Below are positions 22,119 through 34,229 of a stretch of DNA of 64,000 nucleotides, piece by piece. Under the pieces are notes generated by a model, which saw nothing but the letters and a program-made list of their open reading frames with translations, made no database searches and was not told the origin of the DNA. The stretch is from Symbiodinium natans (Eukaryota > Sar > Dinophyceae > Suessiales > Symbiodiniaceae), in NCBI GenBank assembly GCA_905221605.1, contig CAJNDS010002117.1:537001-601000 (forward strand). Direction: 5' to 3'. The position numbers and the translations under genes were made by a program. The number at the start of each line of letters is the position of its first letter. The first letter of the stretch is position 1.

Positions 22119-25100
22119 CTAACCACATACATCAATGCCATAACCCGGATTTCTCTGTCCATGTCTTGACTCATACCCATGAAAGCGCCGGCTCCCTTCA
22201 ACTGAAGGATTGATGATCTTCAACTTGTCTTCGACAAAACGCTGCTTCACCCACCCCCCCTGACTGTGCCTGTTCACAAAATCTCTTTGCCTTCTTGGAC
22301 TCGGGTGAACCCACCCATATCCGTCAACAAACAAAACGTCGGAAATCGGCTTGTGTCCTCTGTGAGGATTCCTGGGGTCCAGGCGGTCGCGGTCGCTTGT
22401 GGCCAAGAGGGTTCTCAGCCTCTGCTGCTGCTCTGCCTGGCTGAAGTTATGGGTGCGCTTCCGCCCGCGTTCACAATTGTGGCTTGACCACTCCCCTGAA
22501 ATTTTCGGAGAGCCCTGGGATCGTGGCTAAGCCAAATCCATTTCCCACAAGCTAATTGGATCTGGCTGGTATGGACTGGCACCTTGGGAGGACATGGGCC
22601 CAGCAACAGGTCTAACCGTATCGTCAGTTGAAAACACCGCTGCAGCCGCTACAGCTGCCAGATCCTCTCCCCCCAAGCTTCAACTCCGGAGAACGCAGCA
22701 CCAGCAGAAGCTAGATGCGCCCACCTCGATAGCTTGAAAGCGCCCAAAGGACTCCAGCTCGTCCTCGAGAGCCTCAACCTCACCTCGACCATCTCAGCTA
22801 ACTTTGTGGCAAATACCTCTATTGAATGGCAGTATTGGTGTTGAGTTCCCCAGTGAAAGGCCATGAAACTTGAAGCAACCCCGGCTGATAAAGCCAAGCA
22901 GCTCTTCAGCTCTTCGTTGGCTGCCTTATGTACCTGAAGCTCCTGTGACTGGAAGGGGCTCTGCGGTCAGGGCTTGTAATGAACAGGCGGCTGCTGCCAC
23001 TTGGCAATTCATACCCTGCTGGAAAAGTTATGGCAGCTGCTGGCGAGATTAACGTCAAAGCAAAGCCACTTTTTAGGAAGAGTTCCGGGGCACTTCCACA
23101 AGTTGAGGCTTCATTGAGGGGTGGGGCACGAGCGGGTAAAGTCAGAACCGACTCGAACAAACGCGGTCCTGCGCATACTCGTCTCGCTCCTAGACAAACA
23201 AAAGTCAGTTTTCTTCCACATGTCGAAAGACAAGGCCTTGACGCACTCAGCCAGCTCTTCCTGCACCTTGGAACAGCCGTACCCCAAGCCATGCTGGCTT
23301 CGTGATGTTCGGCTTTCGAAGCCGCACATGTCAAGGGCAATCTTGCATCTGCTTTTCTGAAGGGCTGAGGCTGCAACAATTTCGAAGCTGAATCTGTAAT
23401 TCTCAATGGCCCTTGGTTGACTCGATATCAGACTGTCCGAAGCTTCAAGCACTAGCGAGGCCCACATGCTTCGGCTTCCCCCGTCCCAATGCAGCCGGGT
23501 CTCGCCTGATGCCTTGCAGGAGACAAAGAGTTGTGTACTCAGTGCACAGTGGCGCACGCAGCATCAGTCTTACTGGGATTTCATATTGACGCTTCCTTCC
23601 TTCGGCGTTAAGTGATCCTGTGTGTCTGTTGCTCGTCGCATGGGTTGAGCTTGACCGTTTCCCTTGTTACAGAAGAAGATATGGCTCATGCTTTGCCGCA
23701 AAACTTTATGCCAAGTTCTCCTGGGTCGGTCACGGCATTGTACATTGCACGTGCTGAGGGCGCAGCCTTCGCTGCAGCGTGTCTTTCACGGTGTCCAGCT
23801 CATGCTGCTGCTTCAGCGTCTCCTCACAAAATCACATCCCGTCAAGAGCTGCCTAACTTGGACCATTGCGAGGTCCTCGTGCAGTCTTCGCAAGGCATTG
23901 CTTTGAAACTGGATCTCCTCACAGAATTTCACTTGCTAAAGGAGATGGGCATTTCGAGGCTCAGCGTCTTGCCACCGTCAGGCACCAAGTCTACACAGGT
24001 TGATAGTTTTTGGCACCCATCGCCTGATGCAGCTGGTTCTCCCTGGCTTCTGCAAGATCTTTGCCTTGAGTTCCCGAGCATGTAGAGCCATCCGCCGAAT
24101 GCGACCAACGGGCACAACGAACAGCGGACACACGATCGCGACCAAGTAGCGAATGCTGTTTCGAATCCTGAGATAGGTGAACCGCAGTTGGTGATTGTAC
24201 ATCATGAAGCTCCTGCAACCTGTGGTGCCTCCCTCGGTACTTTGCACGCAGGGCTCTGCTCGTGAAGCTCGTCACGAGCCTCCTTCACTTCGGACCGCCA
24301 CATATCGAAGAGCTCGTCCTGCCTATGATGGGGCTGACAGGCAATGTCAGGAATCCGACAACTGGTAGCAGGTAGTGAGAGCTCGTTGCAGATCAGGTTC
24401 TCACGCTTCTCAGCTAGAACCCGCTGCAAGGTGCGTTGGGCCAGTGCCTGCTCACAAAGCTCTTATCGCTTTCAGAAAGAGACTGTTCTCGGTCCTCATC
24501 GGTATCAGCGACCCCCTGCGTCCGCAGGATCTGCTGCTCCTGGGTGGATTCTACACTCTAACCCGCGCTGACAAATAAAGCACTCGGGTTCAAACGAATG
24601 CCCTTGCTGTCTCTGCAATCTGTGGCCCCAAAGCCTCACATCACCTTCCCAAGTGAACCGATGCCAGAGCCCTCCAAGGCTCTGACCCGCATGTCCAGGT
24701 CATGGCGCTTTTTGTACAGCGCCTCCTCCATGGGGTTTTAAGCAGCTGGGCTTCAGGGCTGTGGGCCCCTACAACTACAACTGCAACAACAACAACACTG
24801 CCACTACAACTACCGCCACAACTACCACTACAATTACCCCGCTACAACTACAACAACTACGACCACTACAACTACAACAACTGCTACTACGATGATTGCC
24901 ACTACTACGACTGCCACTACTACCTACCACACAACAACTACCACTATCACTCGCACACGGGAAGCGCTGAAGCACAAGTTTCAATCGGGCATGGTCCTAC
25001 CGTCCTACACATACCCGAAGTGTTTCTGGCAGGCTGACTATGAGAAATGCAGGCTCTGCTACATTTTGGTGCTGGCTTGCATGGGCTTCACAGCCCAACG

Positions 25101-25471
25101 TGGTGTGCTCTTTGGCCCCTTCAGCATCACTTCCGGCGCCGGCACTCAGCCACAGCGGCCGCAGGAGTCGTCATCTGCGTCAGCAGCGCCTGGCCTTGGT
25201 CGCAAGCATCTTTGAAGGGAGTGCCCACTCTAGACGACCACATTCTAAAACGCAGAAACATGCACATGCTGAAGGACGGGCTGCTCGGGACATGCCAGTT
25301 GGAGTTCATCAGGTCCGACTTAGTTCGCACACTTTCGAAGAGGCTCTGTGGCGTAGCTCCGCCATCCTCCTTTGGAGGGGCAAGCGCTTCGCTGGATGTG
25401 GTGTCCAAGCGGTGCAAGCGACTGCGGGTGCGCTCCCTCATTGCAACCTCGGCTGAACGCTTGGGGGGCAT
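22119..25471 (-). CDS. Coiled-coil protein in many tiny exons
   Basis: It starts at an ATG (25471; MPPKRSAEVAMRERTRSRLH) and ends at a TAG at 22119-22121. Between are short heptad-rich exons. QEQQILRTQG and EQALAQRTLQRVLAEKREN lie at 24540-24390. A 60-nt GC-AG intron (24323-24382) joins ICNE to QDELFDMWRSEVKEARDEL. HARELKAKILQ is near 24070, then EEIQFQSNALRRLHE and ETLKQQHELDTVKDTLQRRL (23930-23750). VQEELAEC and ERDEYAQDR are joined over a 53-nt GT-AG intron (23190-23242). VEALEDELESFGRFQAIE is near 22790. A segment ending LWEMDL joins AEQQQRLRTLLATSDRDR over a 96-nt GC-AG intron (22437-22532). The last exon includes ISDVLFVDGYGWV. Between SESDK and ELCEQ (near 24470) the frame slips by one base: a micro-intron, error or lesion. 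Probably a structural or scaffolding protein; no named family recognised. Several exon ends remain guesses. Confidence 0.6.
24768..24960. repeat. (ACAACT/ACTACA)n trinucleotide-type tract
   Basis: A long imperfect run of acaact, accact and acgact words, inside an intron of the minus-strand coiled-coil gene. Confidence 0.85.
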
Positions 25472-25548
25472 GCGACGCTAGCTTCCATGTTCATCCACTA
25501 AAAGGTTTTCCTTGATGTCGCGTGTTGATTACCCAATATTGCTGCAAA

Positions 25549-28500
25549 CTAAAGCCACAACATCTCAACCCGAGTGGCGGCATTGGCCGATGCAGCTGGC
25601 ATGTCCTTTGGACCAGCCGTTGGCTGAGAGGGGTGTGTGGTCCCATCCATCCCCTCGGTGATCGCAATTGTCGCGAATCGATCGAGGCGGAGAGCCCGCA
25701 CCTGCTCCGCGGGGCTCTGCTGAACTCTGCTTGGTGAGTCCTCAGATTCGTTTTCCACATCTTCCATGACTAGCCTCGGCTGCGCTGTGCGTGACTTCTT
25801 CAGCTCTTTGACGGTTGCTGCCGGTCGAACGGACTCCTCTGTCCAGCACTCGCGCACCTCACAAGGAGGTCGCGACACGCTCCACATCTCTCGGTAGCTG
25901 ATCTCGTAGCCCACGACTGGCTTATCATCTGGCTCGATTTTGATTTCAAGCCTTCGTCTGCGGTAGCTGTACAATGGCACTGCCGCAGCACCCAGAAGGG
26001 CCACGGCCGCAAGCGATGCAGCTGCAGCCGCCCCTGCCGTGGATGGGGGCTCGTTTGCCGACAGACCCGAAGCCACTGAGTTCGTGGATGTTGTGGTTGT
26101 TCGGGTGTATGTCGAGGATGTTGAGGATGTGTGCGAGACGGATGAGGAAGAGGAGGAAGAGGAGGAAGAGACAGACGACGATGATATGGAAATGGTGCTG
26201 GAAGTTAGGGACCTCGTAGAGCTCCTGGACGAAGTTGTTGAGGATGTGGACGTGACGCTCGTGGCGGTGCTTGAGGAAATTGTGGAGCTTGAAGAACTTG
26301 ATGTCGTGAAGCTCACAGAAGTAGAAGATGTGAACGACACAGAAGAGGAAACTGTGGAGCTAGTGGTGGAAGTTGTGATGCTTGTCGTTGTAGTGGTCGA
26401 TGTACTAGAGGATCGGGAAGATGTGCTGGTCCTCGATATGGAGGATGAAGATGAAGATGTTGTACCTGTTGACGTAGGTGTGTTGCTGGTGGTAGTGCTG
26501 GCTGAAGACGAAGATCTTGTCGTGCTGGTTGCAGATGTCGTCGATGTCCATGTGCTGGACGTGCTTCTAGAGGATGAAGATGAAGTACTCACGGAAGACG
26601 TGGAAGCAGTTGCTGTCTGACTCGTCGATGACGTTCCTGTTGAGGTGGAAAGCGACGTGCTCGAGGTTGTGCTGGAAGTTGAGGATGTGGTTGTGGTAGT
26701 TGAGGAGGTAGATGTCGCGGACGAGGAGCTGGTCGAACTCGAGCTGAAGGAAGAAGTGCTGCTGAGACTTGTGGACGTTCTACTGGTGCTTGTGCTTGTC
26801 GAGCTGCGGCTGCTCGTGATTGTAGATGTACTGGATGTTGACGTAGTGGTTATGGTTGAAGTCGACGTACCGGTTGTGCTTGTAGGTGTTGTGCTGGTGC
26901 TTGTGCTTGTCGAGCTGCTGCTGCTCGTGATTGTAGATGTACTGGATGTTGAAGTAGTGGTTATGGTTGACGTCGATGTACCGGTTGTGCTTGTAGATGT
27001 TGTGCTGATGCTTGTGCTTGTCGAGCTGCTGCTGCTCGTGCTTGTAGATGTAGTGGGCGTTAACGTAGTGGTTAAGGTTGACGTCGATGTACCGGTTGTG
27101 CTTGTAGATGTTGTGCTGGTGCTTGTGCTTGTCGAGCTGCTGCTGCTCGTGATTGTTGATGTAGTGGACGTTGACGTAGTGGTTAAGGTTGACGTCGATG
27201 TACCGGTTGTGCTTGTAGATGTTGTGCTGGTGCTCGTGCTTGTCGAGCTGCTGCTGCTCGTGCTTGTAGATGTAGTGGATGTTGACGTAGCGGTTGAGGT
27301 TGATGTTGACGAGCTGGTGGTGCTTGTGGAGGCCGTGCTGGTGCTTGTGCTTGTCGAGCTGCTGCTGCTCGTGCTTGTAGATGTAGTTGATGTTGACGTA
27401 GCGGATGAGGTTGATGTTGACGAGCTTGCAGTGCTTGTAGGTGTTGTGCTAGTGCTTGTGCTTGTCGAGCTGCTGCTGCTTGCGCTGGTTGATGTAGTGG
27501 ACATCGATGTACTGGTTGTCGTGGACGACACAGTGCTTGAAGAGCTCGAGCTCTTGGAAGAGCTTGTTGAGGATGAGGTGGTGGATGATGTTGTTCTGGT
27601 GGAGCTAGCTGACGAAGTGGACGTGGAAGATGACGAGGAGCTAGTTAAAGATGCCGTGGAGCTGGTGGAGGAAGTTGTTGACGATGTGGAGGCACTGCTT
27701 GAGGTAGATGAGGTAGATGACGTGGAGCTAGTGGAGCTCGTGGACGAGGTGCTTGTGCTTGATGTAGAAGAGGACGAAGACGAGCTTGATGTAGACGAGC
27801 TTTTAGTGCTGCTGCTGGTGACCGATGTTGACGTTGAAGTGGTTGAGGATGCAGTGCTCGTTGACGTAGAAGTGCTGCTAGTCAGCGTGCTGGTGGACGA
27901 CACTGTTGCGCTTGTGGTTGTTGTTGAAGAAGTTGACGACGATGTGCTGGACGCGGAGGTGGTGCTTGTGGAAGATGTGGAAGCTGTTGCAGTCTGAGTC
28001 ATCGAGGACCTGGTAGTTGAACTGGAGGATGTGATACTGCTGGATGTCGAAGTGCTGGTAGTAGTTGCTGATGTGCTGGAGGTCGAAAATGTTGTTGTGC
28101 TCGACGTGCTCATTGACGATGTCGTCCAGGTTGTGCTTGAAGTTGTGCTTCTTGTTGTGGTAGTTGAGGTGGTAGATGTCGTGGACGAGGAGCTAGTCGA
28201 ACTCGAGCTGAAGGAAGAAGTGCTGCTGATACTCGTGGACGTTGTGCTGGAACTGCTGCTGCTCGCGCTTGTAGACGTAGTGGATGTTGATGTAGTCGTT
28301 GAGGTTGACGTTGATGTGCTTGCAGTGCTTGTAGGTGTTGTGCTGGTGCTTGTGCTTGTCGAGCTGCTGCTGCTCGTGATTGTAGATGTAGTGGACGTTG
28401 ACGTAGTGGTTAAGGTTGACGTCGATGTACCGGTTGTGCTTGTAGATGTTGTGCTGGTGCTCGTGCTTGTCGAGCTGCTGCTGCTCGTGCTTGTAGATGT

Positions 28501-31364
28501 AGTGGATGTTGACGTAGCGGTTGAGGTTGATGTTGACGAGCTGGTGGTGCTTGTGGAGGCCGTGCTGGTGCTTGTGCTTGTCGAGCTGCTGCTGCTCGTG
28601 CTTGTAGATGCAGTTGATGTTGACGTAGCGGTTGAGGTTGACGTTGATGTGCTGGTGGTGCTTGTGGAGGCCGTGCTGGTGCGTGTGCTTGTCGAGCTGC
28701 TGGTGCTGCTTGTGCTGCTTGATGTAGTGGATGTCGATGTGCTGGTTGTCGTGGACGACACAGTGCTTGAAGAGCTCGAGCTCTTGGAAGAGCTTGTTGA
28801 GGATGAGGTGGTGGATGATGTTGTTCTGGTGGAGCTAGCTGACGAAGTGGACGTGGAAGATGACGAGGAGCTAGTTAAAGATGCCGTGGAGCTGGTGGAG
28901 GAAGTTGTTGACGATGTGGAGGCACTGCTTGAGGTAGATGAGGTAGATGACGTGGAGCTAGTGGAGCTCGTGGACGAGGTGCTTGTGCTTGATGTAGAAG
29001 AGGACGAAGACGAGCTTGATGTAGACGAGCTTTTAGTGCTGCTGCTGGTGACCGATGTTGACGTTGAAGTGGTTGAGGATGCAGTGCTCGTTGACGTAGA
29101 AGTGCTGCTAGTCAGCGTGCTGGTGGACGACACTGTTGCGCTTGTGGTTGTTGTTGAAGAAGTTGACGACGATGTGCTGGACGCGGAGGTGGTGCTTGTG
29201 GAAGATGTGGAAGCTGTTGCAGTCTGAGTCATCGAGGACCTGGTAGTTGAACTGGAGGATGTGATACTGCTGGATGTCGAAGTGCTGGTAGTAGTTGCTG
29301 ATGTGCTGGAGGTCGAAAATGTTGTTGTGCTCGACGTGCTCATTGACGATGTCGTCCAGGTTGTGCTTGAAGTTGTGCTTCTTGTTGTGGTAGTTGAGGT
29401 GGTAGATGTCGTGGACGAGGAGCTAGTCGAACTCGAGCTGAAGGAAGAAGTGCTGCTGATACTCGTGGACGTTGTGCTGGAACTGCTGCTGCTCGCGCTT
29501 GTAGACGTAGTGGATGTTGATGTAGTCGTTGAGGTTGACGTTGATGTGCTTGCAGTGCTTGTAGGTGTTGTGCTGGTGCTTGTGCTTGTCGAGCTGCTGC
29601 TGCTCGTGATTGTAGATGTAGTGGACGTTGACGTAGTGGTTAAGGTTGACGTCGATGTACCGGTTGTGCTTGTAGATGTTGTGCTGGTGCTCGTGCTTGT
29701 CGAGCTGCTGCTGCTCGTGCTTGTAGATGTAGTGGATGTTGACGTAGCGGTTGAGGTTGATGTTGACGAGCTGGTGGTGCTTGTGGAGGCCGTGCTGGTG
29801 CTTGTGCTTGTCGAGCTGCTGCTGCTCGTGCTTGCAGATGTAGTGGATGTTGACGTAGCGGTTGAGGTTGACGTTGCTGTGCTGGTGGTGCTTGTGGAGG
29901 CCGTGCTGGTGCTTGTGCTTGTCGAGCCGCTGCTGCTTGTGCTGCTTGATGTGGTCGACATCGATGTGCTGGTTGTCGTGGACGACACAGTGCTTGAAGA
30001 GCTCGAGCTCTTGGAAGAGCTTGTTGAGGATGAGGTGGTGGATGATGTTGTTCTGGTGGAGCTAGCTGACGAAGTGGATGTGGAAGATGACGAGGAGCTA
30101 GTTAAAGATGCCGTGGAGCTGGTGGAGGACGTTGTTGCTGACGTAGAGAAGCTGCTACTGGTGGATGTCGAGGAGGACGAGCTACTTGTCGAAGTCATGG
30201 ACTTGCTCGTCGATGTCGCGGTGGGACTTGTTGAAGAGGAGGACCATGTGGAAGTTGTGCGAGACGTAGATGAGGAGGCAGAGCTTGAAGAAGATGATGT
30301 CGTCGTAGCGGATGTAGATGTGGCGGAGGATGTAGTTGAGGTGGTCGATGGTGTGACTGTGGACGATGTAGAAGTAGAGGTTGATGTCTGGGTCAAAGTT
30401 TCAGAAGCCGTTGAAGTCGTGGTTGATGTCCGGGTGTGTGAAGATGTTGCTGATGTGGTTGACGAGCTGGTGAGCGTGAACGTGGTTGTGGATGTAACTA
30501 TCCAGTCCGAGAACGTGGCTGACGCAGCTGCAGTGGCACGACCGTTGGGGTTTGAAGCATATACCAAGACGTAGCGCTCGGAAGCGGCCGTACCATTTGC
30601 GATCACGTACATGAACAGCATCGCGTCAACAGATCCAAGAAACCTCTCATTGGTGCCTACTGCATCATCCGCCAAGTACACATGAAACTCGGACACAAAG
30701 CCGTAATCCTGCGTAGAACTGCGCTGCCAACTGACAGTCCCTCCAATGTAGTTTTCGAGGTAGTCTTCGTCCGAGAACGCGAGGCTTGCCACGACGACAT
30801 CTCCTAATTCATGGGGCGACGAATCATAGATTGCAGCGTAACCAGCTTCTTCGAAGGTGGTTTCCATATCAACGCCATCCCGATTGGCCAACACCATGAT
30901 CCACACTCCATAGAACCCAAACTGTAGGTCTCGAGCAGTGTTTTCCAAAGTGACTTGGTTTGTACCCACAGGGATGTGGTATTCCACAGGATCTGTGCTG
31001 GAGTTGTATGGGACCTTGACAAGACACCACGGCGTGTTACATTCTACATGCGACTGCAGCAGAGACTGCGCCACGTTGGTGCCAAGAGGCTTTCATTGCG
31101 AGGAATTGGATGGCTGGTAGATGCTCTTTGTCCTTTTCGTGGGAAACCCACACTGCGTAATGAAGAACCGAAGTTTCCTCAGCGAAGCCAACGCTCAGGG
31201 AATGTTAACCGTGGGAAAAGGCGCTTTTGGCAGGAGACTCTCATCTTATGATATTCATCTACTATTCTATTCTGCAGCCAGGGTTTCATCGGCAGGCGGC
31301 TCCCAGGAGATGATCCCTTCGATAATGTACTCATCCGTGTCAATGTCTGTGAACCGCACATTTC
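25549..31364 (-). CDS. Giant Ser/Thr-rich mucin-like type I membrane protein with FN3-like repeats
   Basis: One uninterrupted exon runs from about 31089 to the TAG at 25549. Upstream exons are 31364-31273 (NVRFTDIDTDEYIIEG, then ISWEPPADETLAA) and 31177-31148 (ETSVLHYAVW). The introns are 31178-31272 (GA donor, AG|G) and 31090-31147 (GT-AG); phases agree. This rebuilds the FN3-like repeat typical of dinoflagellates. The large exon then holds VEYHIPVGTNQVTLENT and a second repeat (ENYIGGTVSWQRSSTQDYGF, EFHVYLADDAVGTNERFLG). After about residue 200 come some 1,430 residues almost wholly Ser and Thr, then one membrane segment (AAAAASLAAVALLGAAAVPL), a YRRRR stop-transfer and a cytoplasmic tail of about 170 residues with acidic and basic patches. 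The stalk would be heavily O-glycosylated, so a cell-surface or pellicle role is likely. The first exon may be at 31791. Confidence 0.8.
27514..30125 (-). repeat. 1.23-kb tandem duplication inside the Ser/Thr stalk
   Basis: The unit beginning at 27514 recurs at 28744 (+1230, 410 codons) and at 29971 (+1227). The third copy is truncated near 30125. Reading line by line, 27541-28609 and 28771-29839 show no differences, so one duplication is very young. An older diverged relative covers about 26690-27513. Within each unit are 60-90 bp sub-repeats around 'cgagctgctgctgctcgtg'. Confidence 0.9.
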
Positions 31365-31599
31365 CTTATCCCAGAGCCCCCGGAATGTTGAAGCGTGCAC
31401 TCGTATTTCGGGGAATGTAAGGTTTGCGGTGTTCCCATTCCCGCTTTCTCCGCCCACCCCCCCCCCCACAGCGCCACATGTGCTACCAGCCATCTGTCTG
31501 TGTCAGCGGATGAGATTTTCTGGGGGAAACGGTTCCAAAAAACACGTAGACAATAAAGGCCACGAGTTCAGGATGTTTTGTGCCACCCGTCAGGCACTC

Positions 31600-31791
31600 A
31601 TTTCAGGATGGGGGTTTCAGACTTGGGGCGAAGATTGAGTTGTTCTTTCCACGTCCAGTGCTCTCATGCAGCTCATGCAATAGAGGGACCACTTCAAGAA
31701 CTGCGGACAGGTTTCCAACACCGCCACCCTCACAGCAAGACGGCCACAAAAGGCACGGCAGAAGGACCAAGCTTGTGCATTTGGTCCACAT
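31600..31791 (-). CDS. Possible signal-peptide exon of the mucin-like protein
   Basis: An ATG at 31791 begins MWTKCTSLVLLPCLLWPSCC, a good signal peptide (basic n-region, Leu-rich core, small residues). It lies 5' of the FN3-like exons on the same strand, as expected. The donor is unresolved (candidates near TGTGAG|GGTGG or TCCGCAG). The frame stays open to 31603. Confidence 0.4.
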
Positions 31792-31979
31792 GGCCTTGTC
31801 ACTTCTCAGTCTTAACTTCCCAAACGCCCGAAGAGTGCGACAGCAGATCTCGATTAATTTATCGACATCCGACAACTTGGGGAGGAGGGACTGGGACGAA
31901 AGCTAGAAGCGTTAACAACAGAGGCTTTGCAAGTTGGCCAACGTCTCTTTGTTCTGGCATGCAATCGGTCGCAGTTCGC

Positions 31980-32400
31980 GCATTCATTCCTTTCATTTGC
32001 AATAAATATTTGTGCGTTCTTTACACGTTATGTTAATATTATTACTGAGCCCCTATATAATAATAGTAAAGGGGCTCATTTTCTTCGTTCACATAATTCA
32101 TGCGTGAACTCATTCATTGCTTTATTTCGTTCACTTATAATTATATTCTCTTCGTAGTAAATTTAATACTATATTAGATGCACGTAATAAAAGAACGAAG
32201 TGAATACATGCAAATGCTGTACGCAATAAGGGCTTTATTCATGCATCCAGAAAGTCCTCATTGAGTCCTCAGAATATAGGCCCTTTATTGCTCACTTTAT
32301 TACTTCGTTCACGAATTCACTGCACTAATTCACTACTTTCGTTCATTAGTGCGTTCATTACATTCACTTCGCAGCTTATTGTTATTTTACGGGCGATCTA
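31980..32400. repeat. AT-rich region with repeated TTCGTTCA
   Basis: A low-GC island in which 'ttcgttcac', 'attcattc' and 'gggctcatt' words recur in both orientations. No coding frame. Confidence 0.65.
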
Positions 32401-32454
32401 GAGGGCGAAATAATAGAATTGCTCGCGAACAAACAGCTTCAGGTCGGGCGCCTA

Positions 32455-32680
32455 ACATAGAACAAGTACGCAACGCGCGAGCATCATGAGCATCATTGGG
32501 AGCTGAATATGTCCAGACTTCTCGACCTCCGAGCCAGCAGGCGAGCTTCGTGAGTATCATTGGGGGTATCGTGGGTCCCAAGCGCGCATCATGAGCATCA
32601 TTGGGAGCCTCTTGGATCCCAATCCGAGCCAACAAGCGCGCCTCATTAGCATCATTGGGGACCCGTTTTTCCACTCAGAA
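32455..32680. repeat. Tandem repeat of about 60-75 bp (GCATCATGAGCATCATTGGG)
   Basis: Four imperfect copies of 'gcgcgcatcatgagcatcat' + 'tgggag...ccnagccancaggcg'. In the minus frame it reads as repeated APNDAHDAR-like units with other stretches between them, so coding cannot be excluded but no gene context supports it. Confidence 0.7.
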
Positions 32681-33496
32681 GCGGTCTGAAGCACCACTTT
32701 CGAACACCCCAAAAGGAACCCGAATACCCCCCCGCCAACAACCCGCACCAGGTGGGGTCTGGCCCGAAAACGCGCGCAGAAAACGCCCACCTGGAAGCGC
32801 ACCCCTAGATGCAACCTTTCGGTTGGTAAGGAACTCAGCTAGCCACGGAGGCCAGCTTTCGTGATAAACCCTTTGCGGTCCCCTTTGCTAGTGCTTTCAA
32901 ATTACCACGATTGAGTTTACTTTATAGACATGATGTTTTAGCACTCTGTCTGAGGCCAATCATCTTCCTCCAAAGTTCCCTTAACTAATCCGACTAATCC
33001 AGTGAAAGCCCGCAACAAAAGGATCCTTGTGAGACCCTACCCAAACCAAGCACCAAATCCACGCTAGGCAACAGGGTCTACTAACTACAGGGTCTACTTT
33101 GGTTCAGGGTGCACATAAAGACCGCTTGTGTGGCCTCCGTGGCCGCCCACACAACAAGCTGCCATCAGGCGCGAAAAGAGCTTGTGGTAATGGTGTCAGG
33201 TGTATTGGCCCAAATGTGCAAAGAAAGCTTGGAACTTGGAACTTCTCGGGTTCCCTGAGGCATGCTGAGGTCTACTGCGATCATGAACCCATATATGACT
33301 TGGGATCTTGCTTGCTTTCGAAAATTAAGTCGTCCGGCCTCTCGAGCAAGCGTCTCGATCACGCACAGACTGCAGATCTCAAAACTGCAGCAACTACCCC
33401 GTACAGCAACACACAATTGATTACAAAACGTAACTGCTCACCCATGTGCACCTGCATTGCGCTTCCAAAGCGGGGCCTGGTCCCACATGGTCCAAC
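32681..33496. other. No confident gene
   Basis: A plus frame (33099-33539) is open for 146 codons but lacks domain or junction support; the minus frames are equally open. Confidence 0.3.
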
Positions 33497-33727
33497 TCAA
33501 CATACATATAAACTGGCCATTCGGTCCCGCTCGATCTGAAGACGCGCCGCATCAGCGCTCGCCACAGCTTCTTGCTGCTTGGTGCGTCGAGCCTGCACGC
33601 GGCTTCGGGCTTCGTGGCGATGGCTTGCGGATATGGTGCCCTGCCATGATTTCATGAGGCCCTGGGCGCGGTGACGTCGCAAACGACCGGGTCCAATGCG
33701 TCCCAGTGTGTAACCCAAAATTCGCAA
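33497..33727 (-). CDS. Candidate coiled-coil exon
   Basis: The minus frame reads SASHRHEARSRVQARRTKQQ then EAVASADAARLQIERDRMAS, helical and charged like a coiled coil. The DNA upstream (33849-33652) is open in another minus frame with hydrophobic content. Gene boundaries unknown. Confidence 0.3.
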   Translation of the reverse strand: MRILGYTLGRIGPGRLRRHRAQGLMKSWQGTISASHRHEARSRVQARRTKQQEAVASADAARLQIERDRMASLYVC

Positions 33728-34229
33728 GCCCAGCCGAACGAAATCCCCAAAGCAAGCACTAACTCACGGACTACAGCCGCCATAACCTCAAACATCCTCA
33801 AACTTACTATGTCACCCCCCAAATCCTGTGTAAAGCTGAGAAGGCCCAATCCCTAAAGTCGCTGGGACCTTCCCTTCCAAATCGGCTTGCACTTTGCCTC
33901 AGAGGTTCGAATCGAGGGCTCTTCTTCTCGCTTAGGGGTGATTTGAGGGGTCGTGAGTTGCCAAAAGTCTTTTGGATCTAGCCGAGTACAGGCGCCATGG
34001 CTCAGTTCGCACTATTGATTGGTCAAAGCCAGTATCCAGACTTGTCTGTTTAACTCCAGACTCTACCAGGCAACGCCATCCCACGCTAAATCGACCCTAA
34101 ATCGTTGGAAGCTTGCTTCTGATTGCCCTGGGATGCTTGAAAGCTTGTCGCCCACCCCAAAATTATCCTAAACTCTTATGCCGCAGGGCTCAGCCACCTG
34201 TACCCTCAAGCATCCTCAAGCCAAGACTC

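Noticed and set aside
23612-24085. 157-codon plus-strand frame with natural-looking composition
   Set aside because: It is antisense to coiled-coil exons whose heptads continue across consistent splice junctions on the minus strand.
26645-27997. 450-codon Val/Asp/Leu/Glu-rich frame on the plus strand
   Set aside because: It lies wholly antisense to the Ser/Thr stalk, whose N-terminal FN3-like and C-terminal membrane domains are on the minus strand. The openness follows from codon bias.
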